In this document: one piece after another, positions 1 through 5,375 of the stretch
Position numbering within the stretch: the first letter of the stretch is position 1
How the letters are laid out: every line of letters starts with the position of its first letter
Source: Candidatus Aminicenantota bacterium
GTDB taxonomy: Bacteria > Acidobacteriota > Aminicenantia > Aminicenantales > UBA8522
Direction: 5' to 3'
NCBI GenBank assembly: GCA_016934895.1
Contig: JAFGRZ010000322.1
Location: 1 to 6,728 of the forward strand
DNA length: 6,728 nucleotides
Program-made: the position numbers and the translations under genes
Notes under the pieces: generated by a model
Databases searched by the model: none
The model's input: only the letters and a program-made list of their open reading frames with translations
Told to the model about the DNA's origin: nothing

Positions 1-1
1 A

Positions 2-40
2 TGTCCCCAATTTTCCGGATCGTGTCCCCCAATTTCCAGG
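2..40. repeat. Pair of C-rich direct repeats at the left edge
   Basis: Two near-identical 17-18 bp units, TGTCCCCAATTTTCCGG (2-18) and TGTCCCCCAATTTCCAGG (23-40), start 21 bp apart in the same orientation. They differ by one C insertion, one T deletion and one substitution. They lie just upstream of the response-regulator promoter and encode nothing sensible. Short tandem terminal repeats beginning TGTCCCC look to me like the end of an insertion sequence, for example one with multiple terminal repeats. No transposase is visible, so this origin is inference. The element, if any, would lie to the left of the window. Confidence 0.45.
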
Positions 41-81
41 GCATGGGCATCGAACTGTCATACGGTCAGGCGCCGGGGGTC

Positions 82-110
82 TTGACATTTTTTTTTAATA
101 ATAGTAATTT
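82..110 (+). promoter_or_regulatory. Sigma-70-type promoter of the response regulator
   Basis: A perfect -35 box TTGACA (82-87) is followed after 17 bp by TAATTT (105-110), a weak -10 box, within a T/A-rich run. Transcription would begin near 117, about 20 nt before the ATG at 139. Its position inside the upstream extension of the reading frame argues that translation starts at 139 and not earlier. Confidence 0.5.
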
Positions 111-138
111 TACCGAAAACAGAACGAGCGGGATTCCG

Positions 139-1557
139 ATGGCGAGTGTTCTGATCATCGATGATGATAAGCTCATCTGCGACTGGATCGCGAAAGCCGT
201 TACCCAATTAGGGCATCGCCCCGTCTCGACGCACCTTCTCCGGGACGGGCTAAGGAAAATCCATTCCGAGCCATTCGACATTGTTTTTCTGGACGTCCAG
301 ATGCCCGATGGAAGCGGTTTGGAGATCATGCCGAAGCTCAAAGCCGTCCGATCTTCCCCGGAAATCATCGCCATCACCGGGCTGGGCGATCCCGACGAGG
401 CTGAGATCGCCATCCAAAACGGCGCCTGGGATTATATCGAAAAGCCGGCTTCGTTTGAAATCCTCAAGCTCCCGATTATCCGGGCTCTGGAATATCGAGC
501 GGAAAGAAAACCGGGGAAGCCGGCGACCGTTTTGAAAAGAAACGGTATTATCGGCGATTCGCGAAAGATCACTTCTTGTCTGGAACTTCTGGCCCAGGCC
601 GCCGGCAGCGACGTCAATGTTCTCATCACCGGCGAAACCGGAACCGGGAAAGAGCTTTTTGCAAAGGCTATTCATTCCAACAGCTCCCGGGCCAAAGGAA
701 ATTTTGTGGTCGTTGACTGCACGGCGCTTCCCGAGACGCTGGTTGAAAGCGTTCTTTTTGGGCACGCGCGGGGAGCTTTCACGGGGGCCGATCGAAGCGA
801 GGAGGGGTTGATCAAGCAAGCGGACGGAGGAACTCTTTTTTTAGATGAGATCGGGGAGCTGCCTTTTTTGATTCAGAAGCGATTCCTCCGGGTGGTTCAA
901 GAGCACCGCTTCCGTCCTGTCGGAGGACGTCAAGAAACCAAGAGCGATTTCAGACTCATGGCGGCGACAAACCGCAACCTGGAAAGCATGGTCCGGCAAG
1001 GACAATTCCGGGAAGATTTGTTCCATCGGCTCCGGACTCTCAGCATTGAATTGCCCCCCTTGAGAGAACTTCGCGAAGATATCAAAAAATTGACGGTCTT
1101 TTATATAAACTCCTTGTGCGAACGGTTTGGAATAGTGGCAAAAGGAGCTTCTCCTGAATTCTGGGAGGTCGTGAAGGCATATAAATGGCCCGGAAATGTG
1201 CGAGAACTGATCCAGGCGCTGGAGAAAGCTTTGCTTTCGGCTAGAGATGAACCGATGCTGTTCCCCAAACACCTTCCGACGTATATCCGTATTCATGTGG
1301 CCCGAAACTCTTTCCCGAGAAAGCCGGCCGGCCAGGGTCAGCCGGAGATGCCCTCGAGCGTTTCCAAAGTGCCGTCCAAATTGAAAGAAATTCGGAAGGC
1401 GGCCGTTGCTGAAGCCGAGAAACAGTATCTGAAGGACCTGATCTCTTTTGTGGGCGGAGATATCAACAAAGCTTGCCGGATTTCCGGCTTGTCTCGCTCC
1501 AGATTCTATACTCTTCTCAGAAAATTCCGGCCAACGGATGCGCGTTGGCCGGTATGA
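139..1557 (+). CDS. NtrC-family sigma-54-dependent response regulator
   Basis: A complete 472-residue cytoplasmic transcription activator that, once phosphorylated, drives sigma-54 RNA polymerase by ATP hydrolysis. The receiver domain (about 1-120) has the acidic cluster D8-D10, the phospho-acceptor D52 in FLDVQMPDGSG, T80 and K102. The AAA+ domain (about 136-380) has Walker A GETGTGKE (165-172), the sigma-54 contact loop GAFTGA (212-217), Walker B GGTLFLDE (230-237), the conserved FREDLFHRL (290-298) and the sensor-II motif WPGNVREL (350-357). A Fis-type helix-turn-helix closes the protein (about 428-464, GGDINKACRISGLSRSRFY). All key residues are intact. The frame stays open upstream to position 1, but the receiver begins exactly at the ATG at 139 and the promoter lies upstream of it, so that start is chosen. 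The ribosome-binding site is weak. No partner kinase is in view. It lies next to a sigma-54 promoter that it plausibly controls. Confidence 0.95.
   Translation: MASVLIIDDDKLICDWIAKAVTQLGHRPVSTHLLRDGLRKIHSEPFDIVFLDVQMPDGSGLEIMPKLKAVRSSPEIIAITGLGDPDEAEIAIQNGAWDYIEKPASFEILKLPIIRALEYRAERKPGKPATVLKRNGIIGDSRKITSCLELLAQAAGSDVNVLITGETGTGKELFAKAIHSNSSRAKGNFVVVDCTALPETLVESVLFGHARGAFTGADRSEEGLIKQADGGTLFLDEIGELPFLIQKRFLRVVQEHRFRPVGGRQETKSDFRLMAATNRNLESMVRQGQFREDLFHRLRTLSIELPPLRELREDIKKLTVFYINSLCERFGIVAKGASPEFWEVVKAYKWPGNVRELIQALEKALLSARDEPMLFPKHLPTYIRIHVARNSFPRKPAGQGQPEMPSSVSKVPSKLKEIRKAAVAEAEKQYLKDLISFVGGDINKACRISGLSRSRFYTLLRKFRPTDARWPV
1527..1552. other. Perfect 10-bp inverted repeat overlapping the 3' end of the regulator gene
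   Basis: CCGGCCAACG (1527-1536) and CGTTGGCCGG (1543-1552) are exact reverse complements with a 6-nt loop, ending 2 nt before the stop codon. No T-tract follows on the plus strand, so it is not a classic intrinsic terminator in that direction. Read on the minus strand it is followed by AATTTTC, a short T-run. It could stabilise the mRNA end, act as a partial terminator or be a protein-binding site. Confidence 0.5.
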
Positions 1558-1585
1558 TGCCGATCGCGGCGTTTAAAAAGATAAG

Positions 1586-1599
1586 AATGAGTACTCATT
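1586..1599. promoter_or_regulatory. Perfect 14-bp palindrome, candidate activator binding site (UAS)
   Basis: AATGAGTACTCATT is a perfect dyad, centred about 141 bp upstream of the start of transcription predicted from the sigma-54 promoter at 1708-1723. NtrC-family dimers typically bind dyads 80-150 bp upstream of such promoters, so it is a plausible enhancer site for the regulator encoded just before it. No exact second copy was found upstream of the other sigma-54 promoter, so the assignment stays tentative. Confidence 0.5.
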
Positions 1600-1707
1600 T
1601 ATTGGAAAAAGTGCTGTTTAAGAGAACAGATGGCTGCCGATTCTGAGGGGAAGCGGCTGAGCCAATTTCCTCACCCCTGAAAAACCAACTGTCTTGTTTT
1701 ATGAATT

Positions 1708-1723
1708 TGGCATGTTTCTTGCT
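1708..1723 (+). promoter_or_regulatory. Sigma-54 (RpoN) promoter for the pseudo-receiver/M48 operon
   Basis: TGGCATGTTTCTTGCT matches the -24/-12 consensus TGGCACG-N4-TTGCW at all but one defined base, and the GG and GC doublets have the obligatory spacing. Transcription would start near 1734, giving a 19-nt leader before the ATG at 1753. The AGAGA-type ribosome-binding site falls within that leader. The neighbouring upstream gene encodes a sigma-54 activator, which strongly supports the call. Confidence 0.85.
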
Positions 1724-1752
1724 GATGATGTAGTAGGCATTGAGAGAATAAA

Positions 1753-2139
1753 ATGCAGGTGCTTTTTTATTCAAGTGGGGATGATCAAGATGAAAAGAGG
1801 CTTGAGGCGGCCGTATATGAAGTGGTTCCGGAAAGCAAAATAGAACTCTTCAAAAGACTGGATGATTTGAGGGAAAGACTCCGGAGGCCGGTCGAACCGG
1901 ATTCGATCGCCGTTCTCTCCGCATTGAACCGGGAAGAGCTTCAGCAGATGCAGCTTCTCCGCCGGCTGCTCGTTGAGATTTATGTCGTCCTTGTCATCCC
2001 CGATCGAAAGAAGCGCACGATCAAGCTTGCCCATCTCTTGTTGCCGCGATTCTTAAGCCGGGCAAACAGTGATTTCACAGACCTCAAAAGTGTCTTAGAT
2101 AGAATGCATATGAATTCTCAACGTTTACAATTCGCCTGA
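1753..2139 (+). CDS. Small protein with a degenerate receiver-like fold (pseudo-receiver), function unknown
   Basis: A 128-residue soluble protein with no signal peptide. I do not recognise a named family. The predicted order of strands and helices fits a (beta-alpha)5 receiver: strand MQVLFYS, a charged helix, KIELFKRL, helix 37-45, SIAVLSA (51-57), helix 60-73, YVVLVIPD (77-84), helix 86-97, then FLSRANSDF and a last helix. The phosphorylation residues are missing: S7/S8 stand where the acidic pair should be, S56 where the phospho-Asp should be, and S102/R103 where Lys-Pro is usual. It would therefore not be phosphorylated in the normal way. GAGAG (1742-1746) lies 6 nt before the ATG. It is the first gene of the sigma-54 operon and precedes the M48 protease closely. 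A role in signal transfer or protein-protein control is inference. Confidence 0.8.
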   Translation: MQVLFYSSGDDQDEKRLEAAVYEVVPESKIELFKRLDDLRERLRRPVEPDSIAVLSALNREELQQMQLLRRLLVEIYVVLVIPDRKKRTIKLAHLLLPRFLSRANSDFTDLKSVLDRMHMNSQRLQFA

Positions 2140-2165
2140 TGGGGAATTCTTCCGGGAGCTGTGAA

Positions 2166-3620
2166 ATGGATCGAAACATCGTTTCGAAAGCCGTTGTCAA
2201 AGCCATCATCGTCGCCCTGATCGTTTGGACCGTTTCCTGCGCGATTAATCCGGTCACCGGCAAAAAGGAACTCATGCTCCTGTCCTCAGCTGACGAGCTC
2301 GCGATGGGACGGCAGGCGAACCCACAAATTTTGCAAACCTACGGCAAATATGAGAATGCCGAACTGGACCGTTACGTCAGCGCCCTGGGAAAAAAATTGG
2401 GCGCATTAAGTCACCAGCCGAATCTGCCCTATACCATCCAGGTGCTGGATAGCCCGGCCGTCAACGCTTTCGCCGTGCCCGGCGGGTATGTTTACCTAAC
2501 CCGGGGGATATTGGCCTACCTCAACGACGAAGCCGAATTGGCCGGCGTCTTGGGCCATGAAATCGGCCACATCGCCGCGCGTCACAGCGCCCAACAGTAC
2601 AGCAAGGCCCAGTTTGCCCAATTAGGGTTGGGCCTGGGGTCCATGCTTTCAAGCACGTTTCGCAAATACGCCGGCGTGGCCGAATTTGGAGTCGGGATGC
2701 TATTTTTGAGCTTCAGTAGAGATGACGAACGCCAGGCGGATGCCCTGGGAGTTGAATATTCCTCCAAGGCCGGATACGACTCCAATCATATGGCGAATTT
2801 ATTCGTCTCCTTAGAGCGGCTCAATCCGGGAGAGTCTCAGGGCGGACTTCCCGGGTGGTTCTCCACTCACCCCAACCCGCCCGATAGAATCGCCGCCATC
2901 AAACGAGATACTCAGGAATGGCGGGCCAAAGTTCAAAAAACCCAATTTGCGATAAATCGCGATCAGTATTTAAGGCAGATCGATGGAATTGTCTTCGGCG
3001 AAGATCCGCGCCAGGGTTATGTTGAAGGCAATATTTTTTATCACCCTCAACTCAGATTTCAGTTTCCGGTCCCTGCGGGTTGGAAAGTCAACAACACAGC
3101 CTCTCAAGTTCAGATGATCAATCAACAGCAGAATGCGATTATTCTCTTCTCCATGGCACCCGAAAAAACCCCATCGGCGGCAGCGCAAGCGTTCGTCAAT
3201 GAAAGCAAAGCTGCTGTCGTGAGATCAGAAAGAATCCAGGTCAACGGATTGCAGGCTCATCGGTTAATCTCCGACGTCACATTAGAGCAAGGTGTCATTC
3301 GCGTGATGTCTTATTTCATCCAGAAGGGACAGACCGTTTATGCTTTTCTTGGATATACGGAGCAGTCCCGGTTTAATGGATATTCCTCTCTTTTCGAACA
3401 GACCATGGGTCGATTTAAGAACCTGACGGACGCTAATAAAATCAACGTCAAAGCCGAACGACTGGACGTAAAACGAACCACGACCCAGGGGAGCTTACGC
3501 CAGGCCCTCCAGAAATTCGGCGAGCCAGCAAATCAAGGGGAAGCTCTGGCGATCATCAACGGGATGAAGCTCGATGATGCCCTTCCCAGAAATACATACC
3601 TCAAGGTTGTCGTGAAATAG
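2166..3620 (+). CDS. BepA-like M48 family zinc metalloprotease lipoprotein
   Basis: A 484-residue periplasmic, probably membrane-anchored, zinc endopeptidase. Family members degrade or help assemble outer-membrane proteins. The signal peptide runs to a lipobox-like TVSC with C25 (Thr at -3 is atypical), followed by the NPVTGKKEL stretch common in M48 lipoproteins. The active site is HEIGH: zinc ligands H131 and H135, catalytic E132. The third ligand is E188 in DDERQADALG. STHP (H235) follows, as in BepA/LoiP relatives. The C-terminal half (about 280-484) is a separate region ending in a LysM-like segment (LRQALQKFGEPANQGEALAIINGM). The ATG at 2166 is chosen over the in-frame ATG at 2139, because GGGAG (2154-2158) sits 7 nt before it and the signal peptide then begins properly. 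It follows the pseudo-receiver gene by 26 bp in the sigma-54 operon. The enzyme looks intact. The substrate is unknown. Confidence 0.93.
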   Translation: MDRNIVSKAVVKAIIVALIVWTVSCAINPVTGKKELMLLSSADELAMGRQANPQILQTYGKYENAELDRYVSALGKKLGALSHQPNLPYTIQVLDSPAVNAFAVPGGYVYLTRGILAYLNDEAELAGVLGHEIGHIAARHSAQQYSKAQFAQLGLGLGSMLSSTFRKYAGVAEFGVGMLFLSFSRDDERQADALGVEYSSKAGYDSNHMANLFVSLERLNPGESQGGLPGWFSTHPNPPDRIAAIKRDTQEWRAKVQKTQFAINRDQYLRQIDGIVFGEDPRQGYVEGNIFYHPQLRFQFPVPAGWKVNNTASQVQMINQQQNAIILFSMAPEKTPSAAAQAFVNESKAAVVRSERIQVNGLQAHRLISDVTLEQGVIRVMSYFIQKGQTVYAFLGYTEQSRFNGYSSLFEQTMGRFKNLTDANKINVKAERLDVKRTTTQGSLRQALQKFGEPANQGEALAIINGMKLDDALPRNTYLKVVVK

Positions 3621-3652
3621 CCTTTTTCCAATGCCATCTGGCTGGAGCCAAC

Positions 3653-3682
3653 TTGAATGGCCTATCATTAGGAGCATATACT
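3653..3682 (+). promoter_or_regulatory. Sigma-70-type promoter of the glycine-rich small gene
   Basis: TTGAAT (3653-3658), an 18-bp spacer and TATACT (3677-3682) lie upstream of the start at 3711. Transcription would begin near 3689. A short hairpin-forming TGGCTGGAGCCA (3639-3650) touches the -35 box. No T-tract-type terminator for the upstream protease gene is visible in 3621-3652. Confidence 0.55.
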
Positions 3683-3710
3683 CATTTAAAAAAACCGAAG
3701 GGAGGTCAAC

Positions 3711-3896
3711 ATGCCGAGAGGAGATAAAACCGGACCGACCGGGAAAGGGCCGGGTACAGGTAAAGGTCGCGGCGGTTGCCGGCAAGGCGGCCAGGCACGT
3801 GGACTCGGCGGTGGAAAAGGCCAGGGAAAAGGCCGGGGCCAGGGCGGGGGCGGTGGACAGGGCCAGGGTCCTGGAAGAGGAGGGAGAAACCGTTAG
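3711..3896 (+). CDS. Glycine-rich basic 61-residue protein, DUF5320-like N-terminus
   Basis: 29 of 61 residues are Gly and 13 are Arg or Lys against a single acidic residue. There is one Cys (C23). The opening MPRGDKTGPTGKGPGTGKGRGGC matches the pattern of DUF5320-type proteins (MPRGDGTGPxGxGPxTGRGxGxC), which are often encoded beside NifX-like iron-molybdenum-cofactor proteins. The rest is low-complexity GQGKGRGQGGGG-like sequence without the usual Cys or aromatic C-terminal part, so it is a reduced or divergent member. A very strong ribosome-binding site, AGGGAGG (3699-3705), and a good promoter precede it, which supports real expression. Two other frames across the same DNA stay open because of its composition. 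Function unknown; metal, nucleic-acid or polyanion binding is only inferred from composition. Confidence 0.75.
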   Translation: MPRGDKTGPTGKGPGTGKGRGGCRQGGQARGLGGGKGQGKGRGQGGGGGQGQGPGRGGRNR

Positions 3897-3916
3897 CCGT
3901 CAGTAGATATTCTCAA

Positions 3917-3950
3917 GGGCCGGCCCATGACGGTCAACGAAGCCCGGCCC
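3917..3950. other. GC-rich inverted repeat downstream of the glycine-rich gene
   Basis: GGGCCGG (3917-3923) and CCGGCCC (3944-3950) can form a 7-bp stem with a 20-nt loop shortly after the stop codon at 3896. No T-tract follows directly; the first T-rich stretch is TTCTTTTAT at 3972-3980. It could slow or end transcription, but it is not a clean intrinsic terminator. Confidence 0.3.
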
Positions 3951-3976
3951 CGCACCGACCGGCCTCGTAAATTCTT

Positions 3977-4126
3977 TTATCTCCGCTGACTGATGATCCC
4001 CCGAAGCTGCTGAGACAATTGCTCGGTCCTCTCAACCTTGAATTCCTGGGGAAAACCCTGCACGAAGGGGTCCGATTTGAACCGGGCGATGAGGCTGTAG
4101 ATTAGGGCATCCTGAAGTTGCGCTGA
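3977..4126 (-). pseudogene. Start-less coding-like fragment continuing the L,D-transpeptidase frame
   Basis: Immediately after the TAA stop of the L,D-transpeptidase gene the same minus-strand frame stays open for 49 codons to a second TAA (3977-3979). It reads SAQLQDALIYSLIARF, then KSDPFVQGFPQEFKVERTEQ, then LSQQLRGIISQRR. The composition is protein-like, with helix-like patterning and codons with G/C in the third position. It has no ATG, GTG or TTG start with a ribosome-binding site. By rough hand count the DNA is about 55% GC, against about 70% in the preceding gene. It could be the 3' remnant of another gene cut by the arrival of the transpeptidase gene, or a former C-terminal extension cut by a nonsense mutation. 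I do not recognise the family. Chance openness of the frame cannot be ruled out. Confidence 0.4.
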
Positions 4127-4939
4127 TTAGCGCGTGGGCGGCGGAGTGACCGGGCCGTTGGCGACAATCGTCAGCGGGGCGCCGTCCGGGATGCATTCAT
4201 AGAGCTCGCGGATATCCGGGTTGAAGAGCGCGGCGCAGCCGTCCGTCCAGTCATAGAACTCGCGGACCTCTGCCGGGTTCGCATCGCCGACCTCGAACCC
4301 GGGACGGAGCGCGCCTGGCCGGCGGCGATGGTCTCGGGCCAGCCTGGCCGTGTGCTCCGGGAGCTGCCCGTGCAGCAACAGGCGACCTCCGAGGTTCGTG
4401 TCCTGCGGCGGGCACTCGCCCTTCTTGAGCGCCGCGGCGATCTCTTCGAGCTGCCGCTGATTGATCCGGCCCGCCTCGAGGCCGGAGCGCGCGTCATCGA
4501 GGTTCGGGTACGAAATCCAAAGCGCCAGGTAGAACGTGGAGCGGCGGTGGGCGCAGATGAAGTACTCGCCTTCGGGTGTACGTGAGTCGCCCTGACGCGC
4601 CTTGGGTCCGGTCGGGTTTTGACCCAGTTGGATTCGGTAGGCCTTGATCATTCTCCGGCCGACCCAGAGCTCGAGCCGTCGCTGGGCCTTGTTGAGCAGC
4701 AGCCGCGCGTCCTCGAGTTTTCCATCCCGGAGGCGCAGCCCATAGGCCACGATGAGGTCGGCGAGCGGCCTCTCCGGTCCGAAAAGCGCCGGATTGTAGA
4801 GGGCGTAGGTTGTGTCCCAGGGACCGGGGCGGGCGGCCGGGCCCGGAGGGGTCGGCAGCGTAATGGGGGCAGGGGGTCCGACGGCGCAGGAAATGAGCGT
4901 CATCGAAACCGCGCCAGCGATGGCGATAAGAAGGCGCAT
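4127..4939 (-). CDS. YkuD-family L,D-transpeptidase lipoprotein
   Basis: A 270-residue protein predicted to make or remodel peptide cross-links in peptidoglycan, or attach proteins to it, through a catalytic cysteine. The signal peptide MRLLIAIAGAVSMTLISC has a lipobox (LISC) with C18, followed by a Pro-rich linker (about 21-41). The YkuD domain spans about 96-260: a substrate-strand region with QNPTGPKARQGDSRTPEGEY (108-127), then LGGRLLLHG with H190, and DWTDGCAALFN with the catalytic C235. A stretch of 43 residues separates H190-G191 from C235, longer than the usual spacing of about 15-20, so the active-site lid carries an insertion rich in Arg. An upstream ATG would add 27 residues without a signal peptide; the ATG at 4937-4939 is preferred for its lipoprotein signal, though AAGAGG is close to it. 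The GC content is clearly higher than that of its neighbours. It is divergent from the scaffold-domain gene. Confidence 0.85.
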   Translation of the reverse strand: MRLLIAIAGAVSMTLISCAVGPPAPITLPTPPGPAARPGPWDTTYALYNPALFGPERPLADLIVAYGLRLRDGKLEDARLLLNKAQRRLELWVGRRMIKAYRIQLGQNPTGPKARQGDSRTPEGEYFICAHRRSTFYLALWISYPNLDDARSGLEAGRINQRQLEEIAAALKKGECPPQDTNLGGRLLLHGQLPEHTARLARDHRRRPGALRPGFEVGDANPAEVREFYDWTDGCAALFNPDIRELYECIPDGAPLTIVANGPVTPPPTR

Positions 4940-5261
4940 ACCTCTTGCTTCTTTATTTTGCCGTCGGGTCGTCTTGCCTGAGACCGAAGGTATTGCCCTC
5001 GGATTCCTTGCAGGCAGCATAGCAACCGAAAAGCGAATTGCTCCCGGCAGTTAAGCCTCCTGGTCCGAGCTCTATCTATCTATTTTATCCCGAGTGCAAA
5101 ATGCTTTCTACCTGTTTTCTCACCTTTTTTAGCTGCGTAGCTCACTAAACACCTTCCCTATAAGAGGCAGCGGTTCCATCGATGATTGATGGGAAAATTG
5201 AGCCAAATATACCCACTCGCCGGCGCAGCAGAAAAACGAATTTCTTATCACCCATTCAAAA
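4940..5261. other. Divergent intergenic spacer without recognised genes
   Basis: This stretch separates the two divergent envelope genes. It is AT-richer than the flanking genes, and I see no supported coding region in it. It contains a short tetranucleotide repeat, TCTATCTATCTAT (5071-5083), and an imperfect dyad, TTCCATC (5174-5180) against GATGGGAA (5188-5195), centred about 104 bp upstream of the predicted start from the sigma-54 promoter at 5262. The dyad could be an activator site, but it does not resemble the palindrome at 1586-1599. No convincing promoter for the minus-strand transpeptidase gene was found. TTGCAC with GATAGA on the minus strand is a weak candidate. Confidence 0.4.
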
Positions 5262-5277
5262 TGGCATGTTTCGTGCG
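5262..5277 (+). promoter_or_regulatory. Second sigma-54 (RpoN) promoter, for the scaffold-domain lipoprotein
   Basis: TGGCATGTTTCGTGCG keeps the GG and GC doublets at the right spacing and shares 14 of 16 bases with the promoter at 1708-1723, including the whole TGGCATGTTTC block. The -12 box is weaker (GTGC instead of TTGC). Transcription would begin near 5288, leaving a leader of about 88 nt before the ATG at 5376. The close match to the first promoter suggests shared ancestry or shared control by the same activator. Confidence 0.75.
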
Positions 5278-5302
5278 TATAGTAAACCCGGAGGGAAAGT
5301 CC

Positions 5303-5368
5303 GAGGCGGCGCTGCTCGCTCTATGGGGCATAAACGCCTCATGGTATTGTCATAGACGAGGGCTTTTT
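5303..5368 (+). promoter_or_regulatory. Attenuator-like leader with alternative pairings
   Basis: Within the predicted leader, CGCCTC (5335-5340) can pair upstream with GAGGCG (5303-5308, a perfect 6-bp match) or downstream with GAGGGC (5358-5363, with one bulge, helped by inner ATG/CAT pairing at 5341-5343 and 5351-5353). The downstream hairpin is followed at once by TTTTT (5364-5368), the form of an intrinsic terminator, only 7 nt before the start codon. Mutually exclusive stems of this kind are typical of transcription attenuators and riboswitch expression platforms. No known riboswitch consensus was recognised. The stems are short, so this is inference. Confidence 0.4.
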
Positions 5369-5375
5369 AAAGGCG

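Noticed and set aside
1..138. N-terminal extension of the response regulator from the ATG at position 1
   Set aside because: It spans the direct repeats and a TTGACA promoter, has no homology-like content, and the receiver domain begins exactly at the ATG at 139.
2139..2165. Upstream ATG for the M48 protease overlapping the previous stop codon
   Set aside because: It has no ribosome-binding site and puts nine polar residues before the signal peptide; the ATG at 2166 has GGGAG at the right spacing.
3631..3906. Overlapping 91-residue frame over the glycine-rich gene
   Set aside because: It starts inside the promoter region without a ribosome-binding site. Its openness follows from the G-rich composition, and its content is low-complexity Ala/Lys/Arg.
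4328..4981. Plus-strand frames opposite the L,D-transpeptidase gene
   Set aside because: They are antisense shadows of a GC-rich gene whose minus-strand product has clear YkuD motifs.
5014..5028. Minus-strand GG-N10-GC pattern as a sigma-54 promoter for the L,D-transpeptidase
   Set aside because: Beyond the doublets it lacks the TGGCA and TTGC context; this bare spacing is expected by chance in such DNA.
5290..5304. GGAGGGAAAGTCCG resembling the first conserved region of RNase P RNA
   Set aside because: It carries an extra G, no other RNase P conserved region is found downstream before the coding sequence, and the space is far too short for the roughly 350-nt RNA.
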